Origin: Cronobacter condimenti 1330
GTDB taxonomy: Bacteria > Pseudomonadota > Gammaproteobacteria > Enterobacterales > Enterobacteriaceae
Assembly: GCF_001277255.1 (NCBI RefSeq)
Contig: NZ_CP012264.1
Span: forward strand, 1,488,001-1,552,000
Length of the DNA: 64,000 bases
Reading direction: 5' to 3'
Part shown: piece by piece, positions 51,511 to 60,086 of the stretch
How the letters are laid out: the number at the start of each line of letters is the position of its first letter
How positions within the stretch are numbered: position 1 is the stretch's first letter
Made by a program: the position numbers and the translations under genes
The notes under the pieces: model-generated
Told to the model about the DNA's origin: nothing
Database searches by the model: none
Seen by the model: the letters and a program-made list of their open reading frames with translations, nothing else

Positions 51511-51663
51511 GTATCTGAAATAACGTGTTGCGAGTCATCTCGATACTTCCTCAATACTTGCAGCAACCACAGACTTATTTTGCATATCATCTCGTAATTT
51601 CACAAAACGCCGTCTGACAACCTTCCTTACAGGCAGCACACTTCTGATAACAAGGAGGTGTTT

Positions 51664-53922
51664 GTGATCTCGCTGCCCATTTTAAGCCTGTGCGTTATCG
51701 CAGGCATGGCGCCACTGTTGTTCTTACCGGCGTTGCTTTCCGTCAATCAGATAGTCTTATTAATACTCCTGTCGTCAATCGTGTTTTTTTCACGATGCCG
51801 GGTTGTACGCTACGCGGCGCTAACCACGCTCTTTCTCTGTTGGGGCTTACTCGCCGCACGACAGGCATTAGAGCCTTATACCTCGCTTATCGGGCAAACG
51901 CGTCAGGCAGAGGTCATCATTACAGGTACTGACGGGGCAACAGAACATCAGGTGAAAATCCTGCGGGTAAATGGCGAGCGTCTGTTTCCTGCACCAGGAG
52001 TATTGCTGCGAGATAGCTATCTTGTGCAACCGCCCTGTGTAGGACAGCACTGGTTGATGACGCTGCGCTTAAGGCCGGTTCACGGTCAATTAAATGATGG
52101 CGGTTTTGACAGTCAGCGCTATGCGTTGGCGCAGCACCAACCGCTGACCGGGCGCATTGTTGCTGCGCAATTACTGAGCGAAGGATGCAGCTTTCGCGCG
52201 CATTATCTTGCTTCCGTTAGCCAGCAACTGCAGCACTATGTATGGCACCCCGTTATTCTGGCGCTCGGTTTCGGAGAACGGGCGGACCTGACGAAGGATA
52301 TCAAATCCCTGCTGCAGGAGACGGGCACTGCACATTTAATGGCGATATCAGGCCTGCATATCGGATTTGTTGGCACATTGGGATGGGCATTTGCCCGTTT
52401 ACTGCAGTGGCTGTTACCCGTACGTAGCATTGGTTACCGCTTTCCCCTGCTCATGATGGTGGCTACCGCGGCACTCTATACTTGGATCTCAGGAAGCAAT
52501 CCGCCTGCTGTAAGGACGCTGGTGGCGATGAGTGTCTGGTGTGCGCTGCGGTTGAACGGGCGGCAATGGACTGCCGGACAAGTCTGGGCATGCTGCGTAG
52601 CAGGGATTCTTTTTGTAGATCCTCTGGCGATATTATCCGAAAGCCTTTGGCTATCTGCTTTTGCCGTCGCGGCACTTATCTTCTGGTATCAATGGGTACC
52701 GTTAGATATGGAGGGGAAGTGGCGCCATGTGGTAAGCCTGCTCCATCTACAATGCGGTATGACCATGCTTCTGCTGCCGCTTCAGCTTATGCTGTTTCAT
52801 GGGCTTAGTATGACCTCACTGCTGGCAAATCTGGTAGCGGTGCCCATTGTCACGTTTATCGCCGTACCACTGACAGTCGCAGGTATGGTGTTAAATCTGC
52901 TACGGCTGACAGTATTAGAGCAGGGCATGTGGCTTCTGGCTGACAAAACGCTCGGCGCGCTTTTCTGGTTCCTGCGGACGCTGCCTTCAGGCTGGCTGAG
53001 TGCGGATCAGCGCTACCAGTGGCTGGCACTCCTGCCGTGGCCCGCGGTGATCGCCTGGAAATTGCGATGGTATCGCTATTCAACAGCGACATGTTGCATC
53101 TCACTCGGCCTGCTCTCATGGCCGTTCTGGCAAAAGAGTGATGAAGGAACGTGGCGACTACATATGCTGGATATCGGACATGGTCTCGCCATTGTCATTG
53201 AGCGCCACGGGAAAGCGATACTGTATGACAGCGGCAATGCCTGGGCGGACGGTGATAGCGCGCGACAAACCATCATTCCCTGGCTGCGATGGCATCATCT
53301 TCAGCCTGAAGGTATCCTCATCAGCCATGAGCACCTGGATCACCGCGGCGGGCTTGTGAGCCTGACACATGCATGGCCGCAAGCCTGGGTCCGCAGTTCG
53401 CTTCACTGGAAAGATCATCTGCCCTGTGAAAAGGGCATGATGTGGCACTGGGAGGGTCTGGAGTTTACCGTGCACTGGCCGCCAGCGGGTTATCCGGAAC
53501 AAGGGAACAACCGCTCCTGCGTCGTAAAAGTGAACGATGGCGAGCATAGCGTGCTGTTGACCGGTGATATTGAAGCTTCCGCAGAGTTAGCTATGCTCAA
53601 AAATCAGTGGCAACAATTGCGGGCGGATATCATTCAGGTTCCGCATCACGGCAGTCGTACCTCATCCACGCCAACGCTGTTGTCAGTTGTCGGGGGTAAG
53701 GCGGCGCTTGCGTCTGTATCACGCTATAACGCCTGGCGGTTACCTTCTGCAAAAGTCGTAAGACGTTACAAAGCACAGCATTATCAGTGGTTCGATACAG
53801 CACACACCGGGCAAATTTCTGTCTCTTTTTCATCAGGGCAATGGAAGATTATGGGCTTAAGAGAACAGATTTTACCCCGCTGGTATCATCAGTGGTTTGG
53901 CTCGCCTGTTGAATACAGGTAG
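51664..53922 (+). CDS. ycaI: YcaI, ComEC/Rec2-family DNA-uptake channel homologue
   Basis: This is a 752-residue integral membrane protein of the ComEC/Rec2 family (DNA transport across the inner membrane). It has many hydrophobic helices, the competence core TGTAHLMAISGLHIGF (about 220-236), and a C-terminal metallo-beta-lactamase-like domain with the zinc motif SHEHLDHRGG intact. Start GTG 51664 was chosen because AAGGAGG (51652-51658) lies 5 nt upstream; a GTG at 51658 would overlap it. The gene precedes msbA by 36 bp. Whether it works in transformation is not known. Confidence 0.93.
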   Translation: MISLPILSLCVIAGMAPLLFLPALLSVNQIVLLILLSSIVFFSRCRVVRYAALTTLFLCWGLLAARQALEPYTSLIGQTRQAEVIITGTDGATEHQVKILRVNGERLFPAPGVLLRDSYLVQPPCVGQHWLMTLRLRPVHGQLNDGGFDSQRYALAQHQPLTGRIVAAQLLSEGCSFRAHYLASVSQQLQHYVWHPVILALGFGERADLTKDIKSLLQETGTAHLMAISGLHIGFVGTLGWAFARLLQWLLPVRSIGYRFPLLMMVATAALYTWISGSNPPAVRTLVAMSVWCALRLNGRQWTAGQVWACCVAGILFVDPLAILSESLWLSAFAVAALIFWYQWVPLDMEGKWRHVVSLLHLQCGMTMLLLPLQLMLFHGLSMTSLLANLVAVPIVTFIAVPLTVAGMVLNLLRLTVLEQGMWLLADKTLGALFWFLRTLPSGWLSADQRYQWLALLPWPAVIAWKLRWYRYSTATCCISLGLLSWPFWQKSDEGTWRLHMLDIGHGLAIVIERHGKAILYDSGNAWADGDSARQTIIPWLRWHHLQPEGILISHEHLDHRGGLVSLTHAWPQAWVRSSLHWKDHLPCEKGMMWHWEGLEFTVHWPPAGYPEQGNNRSCVVKVNDGEHSVLLTGDIEASAELAMLKNQWQQLRADIIQVPHHGSRTSSTPTLLSVVGGKAALASVSRYNAWRLPSAKVVRRYKAQHYQWFDTAHTGQISVSFSSGQWKIMGLREQILPRWYHQWFGSPVEYR

Positions 53923-53958
53923 AATATGCGGCTATTTCAACGAAAGCTGGTTTTTTGA

Positions 53959-55707
53959 ATGCATAACGATAAAGATCTCTCCACATGGCAGACCTTCCGC
54001 CGTCTCTGGCCGGTGATTGCACCCTTCAAAGCGGGTCTGATTGTGGCTGGGGTAGCGTTAATACTCAACGCGGCTAGCGACACCTACATGCTATCGCTAC
54101 TTAAACCGTTACTGGATGATGGTTTCGGTAAAACGGACCGCTCAGTGCTGCTTTGGATGCCGCTGGTGGTTATCGGATTGATGGTTCTGCGTGGCATTAC
54201 CAGCTACGTTTCCAGTTATTGCATCTCCTGGGTTTCCGGCAAAGTCGTAATGACGATGCGCCGCCGTCTGTTTAACCACATGATGGGCATGCCCGTGTCC
54301 TTCTTCGATAAACAGTCTACCGGCACGCTACTTTCCCGTATTACCTATGATTCTGAGCAGGTCGCTTCCTCTTCCTCCAGCGCTCTGATTACCGTAGTGC
54401 GTGAAGGCGCCTCGATAATCGGTCTGTTCATTATGATGTTCTATTACAGCTGGCAGCTGTCGGTGATTTTGATCGTGCTCGCACCGATTGTGTCTATCGC
54501 TATCCGCGTCGTTTCAAAACGCTTTCGTAGTATCAGCAAAAATATGCAGAACACCATGGGGCAGGTGACCACCAGCGCAGAACAGATGCTGAAAGGCCAC
54601 AAAGAAGTCCTGATTTTCGGTGGTCAGCAGGTCGAAGGTGAGCGTTTTGCGAAGGTGAGTAATAAAATGCGCCTGCAGGGGATGAAAATGGTCTCTGCTT
54701 CATCCATCTCAGACCCGATTATCCAGCTGATAGCCTCTCTTGCGCTGGCGTTCGTGCTCTATGCAGCAAGTTTCCCAAGCGTTATGGAAACTTTAACGGC
54801 AGGCACTATCACCGTCGTGTTTTCTTCGATGATTGCACTGATGCGTCCGTTAAAATCGCTGACTAACGTTAATGCCCAGTTCCAGCGCGGTATGGCGGCT
54901 TGCCAGACGTTGTTCGCTATCCTCGACAGCGAGCAAGAAAAAGACGAAGGCACCCGTGTTGTTGAGCGTGCGCAGGGTAACCTTGAATTTCGCGATGTCA
55001 CTTTTACGTATCCTGGCCGCGAAATCCCGGCGCTGCGCGATATCAACCTTTCTATATCGAGCGGTAAAACCGTGGCGCTGGTTGGCCGCTCGGGTTCCGG
55101 TAAGTCGACGCTCGCAAGCCTTATCACACGCTTTTACGATATCGACAGCGGACAGATCCTACTGGATGGGCACGACCTGCGAGAGTACACGCTCTCGTCG
55201 CTGCGTAATCAGGTCGCGCTGGTCTCCCAGAATGTCCATCTGTTTAATGACACCATCGCAAATAATATCGCTTATGCGCGCACTGACGTGTTTAGCCGTG
55301 AAGAGATAGAAAAAGCCGCCCGCATGGCTTACGCGATGGACTTTATCAACAAAATGGATAACGGCCTCGATACTGTTATCGGCGAAAATGGCGTTCTGCT
55401 CTCTGGTGGTCAGCGTCAGCGTATCGCGATTGCGCGAGCCCTGCTGCGCGACAGCCCCATTCTGATTCTTGATGAAGCAACATCTGCGCTTGATACCGAA
55501 TCCGAACGTGCCATCCAGGCTGCGTTGGACGAGCTGCAAAAAAACCGTACCTCGCTTGTCATCGCGCACCGTCTCTCTACCATTGAGCAGGCGGATGAAA
55601 TTGTGGTGATTGAGGATGGACGTATTGTGGAGCGCGGCAGCCATACCGCGCTGCTGGAGCACCGTGGCGTCTACGCGCAGCTGCATAAAATGCAGTTTGG
55701 TCAATGA
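53959..55707 (+). CDS. msbA: MsbA, lipid A-core flippase
   Basis: MsbA is an essential homodimeric ABC transporter flipping lipid A-core across the inner membrane. It has 582 residues: six transmembrane helices in the first 330, then ATPase with Walker A GRSGSGKS, signature LSGGQRQRIAIARALL and ILDEATSALD. lpxK starts 3 bp after its stop, a conserved essential operon. Confidence 0.98.
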   Translation: MHNDKDLSTWQTFRRLWPVIAPFKAGLIVAGVALILNAASDTYMLSLLKPLLDDGFGKTDRSVLLWMPLVVIGLMVLRGITSYVSSYCISWVSGKVVMTMRRRLFNHMMGMPVSFFDKQSTGTLLSRITYDSEQVASSSSSALITVVREGASIIGLFIMMFYYSWQLSVILIVLAPIVSIAIRVVSKRFRSISKNMQNTMGQVTTSAEQMLKGHKEVLIFGGQQVEGERFAKVSNKMRLQGMKMVSASSISDPIIQLIASLALAFVLYAASFPSVMETLTAGTITVVFSSMIALMRPLKSLTNVNAQFQRGMAACQTLFAILDSEQEKDEGTRVVERAQGNLEFRDVTFTYPGREIPALRDINLSISSGKTVALVGRSGSGKSTLASLITRFYDIDSGQILLDGHDLREYTLSSLRNQVALVSQNVHLFNDTIANNIAYARTDVFSREEIEKAARMAYAMDFINKMDNGLDTVIGENGVLLSGGQRQRIAIARALLRDSPILILDEATSALDTESERAIQAALDELQKNRTSLVIAHRLSTIEQADEIVVIEDGRIVERGSHTALLEHRGVYAQLHKMQFGQ

Positions 55708-55710
55708 TCA

Positions 55711-56688
55711 ATGATTGAGCGCATCTGGTCCGGCCGTTCCCCTTTGTGGGTGCTGTTACTGCCGTTCTCCTTGTTGTATGGGCTGGTTAGCGCCATGGTC
55801 CGCCTGAGCTATCGCGCGGGCTTGCGTAAAGTCTGGCGCGCGCCAGTGCCGGTCGTGGTGGTCGGTAATCTGACCGCTGGCGGTAACGGCAAAACGCCGG
55901 TAGTGGTCTGGCTGGTGGAACAGTTACAGCAGCGGGGCGTATGCGCAGGCGTCGTCTCGCGGGGCTACGGTGGCAAGGCTGCGCACTACCCACTGGTGCT
56001 TGACGATACCACGACACCTGCGGAGGCGGGCGACGAGCCGGTGCTGATTTATCAGCGAACGGGGGCGCCTGTTGCCGTATCCGCGAAACGCGCAGACGCC
56101 GTCCAGGCGCTACTGGCGTCCGCCAGTCCACAAATCATCATCACAGACGATGGTCTTCAACATTACGCGCTGGCGCGTGATAAAGAGATTGTCGTTATCG
56201 ACGGCGCGCGCCGTTTTGGCAACGGCTGGTGGCTTCCGGCGGGCCCGATGCGGGAACGCGCCTCGAGACTTAAGACTGTCGATGCCGTGATAAACAACGG
56301 TGGCGAGGCCAGCTATTGCGAAATCGCCATGCAGCTTAAACCCGGCCTTGCCGTAAATATACGTAGCGGTGAAAAACGCCCGGTTGAAAGCCTTGATAAT
56401 GTCGTGGCGATGGCGGGAATCGGTCACCCGCCGCGCTTCTTCGCGACTCTGGAAAAGTGCGGCCTCAAACCTGTTAAAACGGTGAGCCTTGCAGACCATC
56501 AGGCGCTCCGTGAAGCTGACGTACAGGCATTGCTTCGCGAAGGACAGACCTTAGTCATGACCGAAAAAGACGCGGTGAAATGTCGCGCCTTTGCCCATGA
56601 CGACTGGTGGTATCTGCCGGTTGACGCGGCGCTCGCCGAGCCGCAAGCCTCTCAATTATTGCAGGACATTCTCGCGCTGGTGCGTTAA
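55711..56688 (+). CDS. lpxK: LpxK, tetraacyldisaccharide 4'-kinase
   Basis: LpxK phosphorylates the lipid A precursor disaccharide-1-P at the 4' position at the inner membrane. It has 325 residues with one N-terminal membrane helix (LLLPFSLLYGLVSAMVRLSY) and P-loop GNLTAGGNGKTP. DDGLQH, the catalytic Asp-containing motif, is present. It directly follows msbA. Confidence 0.97.
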   Translation: MIERIWSGRSPLWVLLLPFSLLYGLVSAMVRLSYRAGLRKVWRAPVPVVVVGNLTAGGNGKTPVVVWLVEQLQQRGVCAGVVSRGYGGKAAHYPLVLDDTTTPAEAGDEPVLIYQRTGAPVAVSAKRADAVQALLASASPQIIITDDGLQHYALARDKEIVVIDGARRFGNGWWLPAGPMRERASRLKTVDAVINNGGEASYCEIAMQLKPGLAVNIRSGEKRPVESLDNVVAMAGIGHPPRFFATLEKCGLKPVKTVSLADHQALREADVQALLREGQTLVMTEKDAVKCRAFAHDDWWYLPVDAALAEPQASQLLQDILALVR

Positions 56689-56725
56689 GTCAGCGCCCAG
56701 GCCAGGTTCGCGGACAGGAGCTGAT

Positions 56726-57985
56726 ATGGCTGGAGTGCATCTTTCTTTACGTGCGGCGCGTCATCTGCATCTGGCCGCGCAAGGGCTACTTAAAAAGCCT
56801 GCGCGGCGTGTCCGTCCTGCCGATATCCTCGCGACGATTACCCGCATGTCTTTGCTGCAAATCGACACGATTAATATTGTGGCACGCAGCCCTTACCTGG
56901 TGCTTTTCAGCCGACTCGGCAATTATCCGGGGCGCTGGCTGGATGAGTCCCTGGCTCGCGGCGAGTTAATGGAATACTGGGCGCACGAAGCGTGTTTCCT
57001 GCCGCGTAGCGACTTCACTCTGTTTCGCCATCGAATGCTCAATCCCGAAAAGATGGGCTGGAAATACCGCGCCGAGTGGATGGCTGAAAACGCGCAGGAG
57101 ATAGGCGAGCTAATCGCCTTTATTGAGCGCAACGGCCCTGTACGCTCGGCAGATTTTGAGCATCCACGCAAAGGTCCCAGTGGCTGGTGGGCGTGGAAGC
57201 CTCATAAAAAGCATCTGGAAGGGCTTCTTACGGCGGGGCAGGTGATGGTGGTGGCGCGGCGCAACTTCCAGCGGGTTTACGATCTCACAACCCGCGTGCT
57301 GCCCGACTGGGACGATACGCTGCATCTGACAGATAAAGCGCAGGCGGAAGCTCAGATGCTTGCAAATAGCGCACGTAGCCTGGGGATTTTTCACAGCGCC
57401 TGGCTTGCCGACTATTACCGGTTGCGTAATATCCCAGTGGGCCCGCTGTTACAAACATGGCAGGAAGAGGGAATGGTAGTGCCGGTTGAGGTTGATACGC
57501 TCGGGCCGATGTGGCTGCATCATGAACTGGTGCCGCTACTTGAAAAAGCGGCGGCAGGCAAGCTCACTGCTACACACAGCGCGGTGCTTTCGCCGTTCGA
57601 CCCGGTCGTCTGGGATCGCCGTCGCGCGGAAACGCTGTTTAACTTTTCCTACCGGCTCGAATGCTACACACCTGCGCCCAAACGGAAATATGGCTATTTC
57701 GTTCTGCCGCTGCTACATAAAGGCGCACTGGTAGGACGAATGGATGCCAAAATGCATCGTCAGCAGCAGCGCCTTGAGATTATCGCCTTGTATAGCGAAG
57801 AGAGCGTGAGGTTGACGCAAGGCGTTATCGAGGGGTTGCGACAGGCCATTGCCGATTTCGCCGCCTGGCAGGGCGCAACGCGCGTCGTTTTCGGCAAACT
57901 GCCCGACCCGCTTGCACAGGCGTGGGGTGAAGGCTGGGAAATTGACCCCGCCCCCGAAACGCATGTGATATCCTCAAAAGATTAA
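56726..57985 (+). CDS. ycaQ: YcaQ, DNA interstrand-crosslink glycosylase
   Basis: YcaQ is a HTH_42-superfamily glycosylase that unhooks interstrand crosslinks; E. coli YcaQ acts on nitrogen-mustard-type damage. It has 419 residues (E. coli 410). The catalytic QxD motif is seen as LLQIDTINIVARSPY (about residues 43-57). LSPFDPVVWDR and LPLLHKGALVGRMDAKMHR are other conserved parts. Start ATG 56726 is supported by CAGGAG six bases upstream; the frame is open 45 codons further into lpxK. It is in the lpxK-ycaQ-ycaR-kdsB cluster. Confidence 0.94.
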   Translation: MAGVHLSLRAARHLHLAAQGLLKKPARRVRPADILATITRMSLLQIDTINIVARSPYLVLFSRLGNYPGRWLDESLARGELMEYWAHEACFLPRSDFTLFRHRMLNPEKMGWKYRAEWMAENAQEIGELIAFIERNGPVRSADFEHPRKGPSGWWAWKPHKKHLEGLLTAGQVMVVARRNFQRVYDLTTRVLPDWDDTLHLTDKAQAEAQMLANSARSLGIFHSAWLADYYRLRNIPVGPLLQTWQEEGMVVPVEVDTLGPMWLHHELVPLLEKAAAGKLTATHSAVLSPFDPVVWDRRRAETLFNFSYRLECYTPAPKRKYGYFVLPLLHKGALVGRMDAKMHRQQQRLEIIALYSEESVRLTQGVIEGLRQAIADFAAWQGATRVVFGKLPDPLAQAWGEGWEIDPAPETHVISSKD

Positions 57986-58010
57986 TACCACCGGTCCATC
58001 AGGAGGAACC

Positions 58011-58193
58011 ATGGATCATCGTTTACTCGAAATCATTGCCTGTCCGGTTTGCAACGGCAAACTCTACTTCAATCAGGAAAAGCAGGAGCTTATCTGCAAG
58101 CTCGACCGTCTGGCCTTCCCACTGCGCGACGGCATTCCGGTCCTGCTGGAAAATGAAGCCCGTTCGCTTGCGGCAGAAGAGACTAATCCATGA
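58011..58193 (+). CDS. ycaR: YcaR, Trm112-like UPF0434 protein
   Basis: This 60-residue protein of the UPF0434/Trm112p family starts MDHRLLEIIACPVCNGKL, with a CPxC pair. In E. coli it is co-transcribed with kdsB. Possible partner or activator of a methyltransferase; function in bacteria is not established. AGGAGGA precedes the ATG. It overlaps kdsB by 4 bp (ATGA), so translation is coupled. Confidence 0.94.
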   Translation: MDHRLLEIIACPVCNGKLYFNQEKQELICKLDRLAFPLRDGIPVLLENEARSLAAEETNP

Positions 58194-58936
58194 GTTTCGT
58201 GGTCATTATTCCTGCCCGCTACGCCTCGACACGTTTGCCAGGTAAACCGCTGGTTGATATCAACGGTAAGCCAATGGTCGTGCATGTGCTGGAGCGCGCG
58301 CGTGAGTCTGGTGCGGCGCGCATTATTGTCGCGACCGATCATCCGGATGTCGCCCGCGCCGTTGAAGCGGCGGGTGGTGAAGTCTGCATGACCCGCGCTG
58401 ATCATCAGTCTGGCACCGAGCGCCTGGCGGAAGTGGTGGAAAAATGCGGCTTTGCCGATGATACGGTTATTGTGAACGTTCAGGGCGACGAGCCTATGAT
58501 CCCGCCTGCCATTATTCGCCAGGTGGCGGAAAATCTGGCAGGTTCGCAGGCGGGCATGGCGACGCTTGCTGTACCGATCCATGACGCGCATGAAGCCTTC
58601 AACCCCAACGCGGTGAAAGTGGTAATGGATGCGCAGGGCTACGCGCTCTATTTTTCGCGTGCCACCATTCCCTGGGATCGCGATCGTTTCGCACAGTCGC
58701 GCGAGGCCATTGGCGATACTTTCCTGCGTCACATCGGTATTTACGGTTACCGCGCCGGTTTTATCCGTCGCTACGTCACCTGGCCTGCCAGCCCGCTTGA
58801 GCAAATTGAAATGCTGGAACAACTGCGTGTGCTGTGGCATGGCGAGAAAATCCATGTCGCTGTGGCGGAGGTTGTACCCGGCACTGGCGTGGATACGCCA
58901 GAAGATCTCGAACGCGTACGCGTCGAAATGCGCTAA
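58190..58936 (+). CDS. kdsB: KdsB, CMP-KDO synthetase
   Basis: KdsB activates KDO with CTP to CMP-KDO for LPS inner core. It has 248 residues. Nucleotide-binding ARYASTRLPGKPLVDI at the N-terminus, VNVQGDEPMIPP and ATDHPDVA are conserved. Coupled to ycaR and ends in a strong terminator. Confidence 0.98.
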   Translation: MSFVVIIPARYASTRLPGKPLVDINGKPMVVHVLERARESGAARIIVATDHPDVARAVEAAGGEVCMTRADHQSGTERLAEVVEKCGFADDTVIVNVQGDEPMIPPAIIRQVAENLAGSQAGMATLAVPIHDAHEAFNPNAVKVVMDAQGYALYFSRATIPWDRDRFAQSREAIGDTFLRHIGIYGYRAGFIRRYVTWPASPLEQIEMLEQLRVLWHGEKIHVAVAEVVPGTGVDTPEDLERVRVEMR

Positions 58937-58937
58937 C

Positions 58938-58961
58938 AAAACCGGCCTCAGGCCGGTTTTT
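58938..58961. terminator. kdsB terminator
   Basis: AAAACCGGCC (58938-58947), loop TCA and GGCCGGTTTTT (58951-58961). It is bidirectional in form and abuts the stop codon of the convergent Lrp-type gene. Confidence 0.92.
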
Positions 58962-59445
58962 ACTTTTGCGAGAGGCCCGCACTCACCGGCAGCGTCTGAA
59001 ACGGTTTTATCTCTTTTAGCACAAACATACTCTGCATCTCTTTAATCCCCGGCAGGCGGCGCAGCACTGCCATCGCGAACTCCGCGTAGGCGTCGAGATC
59101 GCACGAGACCACCTGTAAAAGGAAATCGGCATCCCCGCCGATACTGTAACAGGCCACGACATTTTCCAGATCCATGACTTCCTGCTCGAAACGCCGCGCC
59201 TGCGCCTCGCTATGGCTGTCGATGCTGACACGAACGAATACCATCACGCCAAGACCGATTTTGCGTCGGTCGAGCGCGGCGTGATAGCCAAGGATAACGT
59301 TGTCTTCCTCCAGTTTTTTTACTTTGCGCCAGCAAGGCGAGGGCGACAGGCAGACCGCGTCCGCCAGCGCCTGGTTAGTGGTTCGCGCATCCTGCTGGAG
59401 CAGCGTCAGAAGAGTGATATCGGTTGGCGTTAATGCATCAGACAT
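58960..59445 (-). CDS. AsnC/Lrp-family transcriptional regulator
   Basis: This 161-residue regulator has an N-terminal winged helix-turn-helix (about 8-60, ALADAVCLSPSPCWRKVKKLEE) and a C-terminal RAM ligand domain (about 70-150, VACYSIGGDADFLLQVV). It resembles the YbaO/DecR branch by the SPCWRKVKKLE recognition stretch, but the effector is unknown. The E. coli K-12 locus lacks this gene between kdsB and ycbJ. It is divergent from the DUF2000 gene with a perfect dyad between them, suggesting it controls that gene and itself. Confidence 0.9.
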   Translation of the reverse strand: MSDALTPTDITLLTLLQQDARTTNQALADAVCLSPSPCWRKVKKLEEDNVILGYHAALDRRKIGLGVMVFVRVSIDSHSEAQARRFEQEVMDLENVVACYSIGGDADFLLQVVSCDLDAYAEFAMAVLRRLPGIKEMQSMFVLKEIKPFQTLPVSAGLSQK

Positions 59446-59466
59446 AATTTTTCTTATTATCCTTTA

Positions 59467-59488
59467 AAAAGGGTTATTTTACCCTTTT
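59467..59488. promoter_or_regulatory. Dyad operator between Lrp-type regulator and DUF2000 gene
   Basis: AAAAGGGT (59467-59474), TATTTT and ACCCTTTT (59481-59488) make a perfect 8-bp inverted repeat, 21 bp upstream of the regulator start. Candidate binding site for the adjacent AsnC/Lrp-type protein. Confidence 0.6.
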
Positions 59489-59570
59489 CAGGCGTATTCA
59501 TGTGCATAAAAGGTCATTTTTCTCTGCCGTTGTCGGGCAGACTGGTTGCTCTGTTTTTAAGGAGAACGCC

Positions 59571-59993
59571 ATGAAATTTGATACCAGCCTGCACAAATGC
59601 ACCATTATTGTTGACCGCGCCTTGCCGCCGGGGCTTGCCATGAATGCCGCAAGCGTACTGGGCGTTTGTCTTGGCAGAACGGTAGAAGGACTGGTCGGGC
59701 CCGATTTACAAAGCCAGGATGGGGTTTGTTACCCGGGTGTTATCCGTGTGCCATTGCCCGTACTGCTCGGAGAGGGAAATACACTTTTCAGTCTCTTTAG
59801 CGCGGCGCAAAACGATCCGCACATTCTGGTGCTTCCTTTCAGCGCGCTGGCGCAGTCGTGTAAAACCTGGGAAGAATATGAGCGCCGGATAGTGAGTGCC
59901 GAAAGTGCTGAAACTGAGCTGGCAGCACTCGGCCTGGTGGGGCCGAAAAAGCAGATAGCCCGGCTTACCGGCAACCTGCCGCTGTATCGTTAG
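59571..59993 (+). CDS. DUF2000-family protein
   Basis: A 140-residue soluble protein of the DUF2000 family, of unknown function. It starts MKFDTSLHKCTIIVDRALPP, continues GLAMNAASVLGVCLG with a typical small-residue loop, and ends LARLTGNLPLYR-like (IARLTGNLPLYR). Start ATG 59571 is set by AAGGAGA eight bases upstream; the frame is open 23 codons earlier. It is divergent from an Lrp-type regulator; no counterpart exists at this E. coli locus. Confidence 0.8.
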   Translation: MKFDTSLHKCTIIVDRALPPGLAMNAASVLGVCLGRTVEGLVGPDLQSQDGVCYPGVIRVPLPVLLGEGNTLFSLFSAAQNDPHILVLPFSALAQSCKTWEEYERRIVSAESAETELAALGLVGPKKQIARLTGNLPLYR

Positions 59994-60086
59994 CCAGCAA
60001 ACTGGCAGGGAATTGATCTCAGCAGATGACATCTGCCGCAAGCACGCCCATTATAAAAACAGTAGGTTTGATAAGGGTAACGGCAA

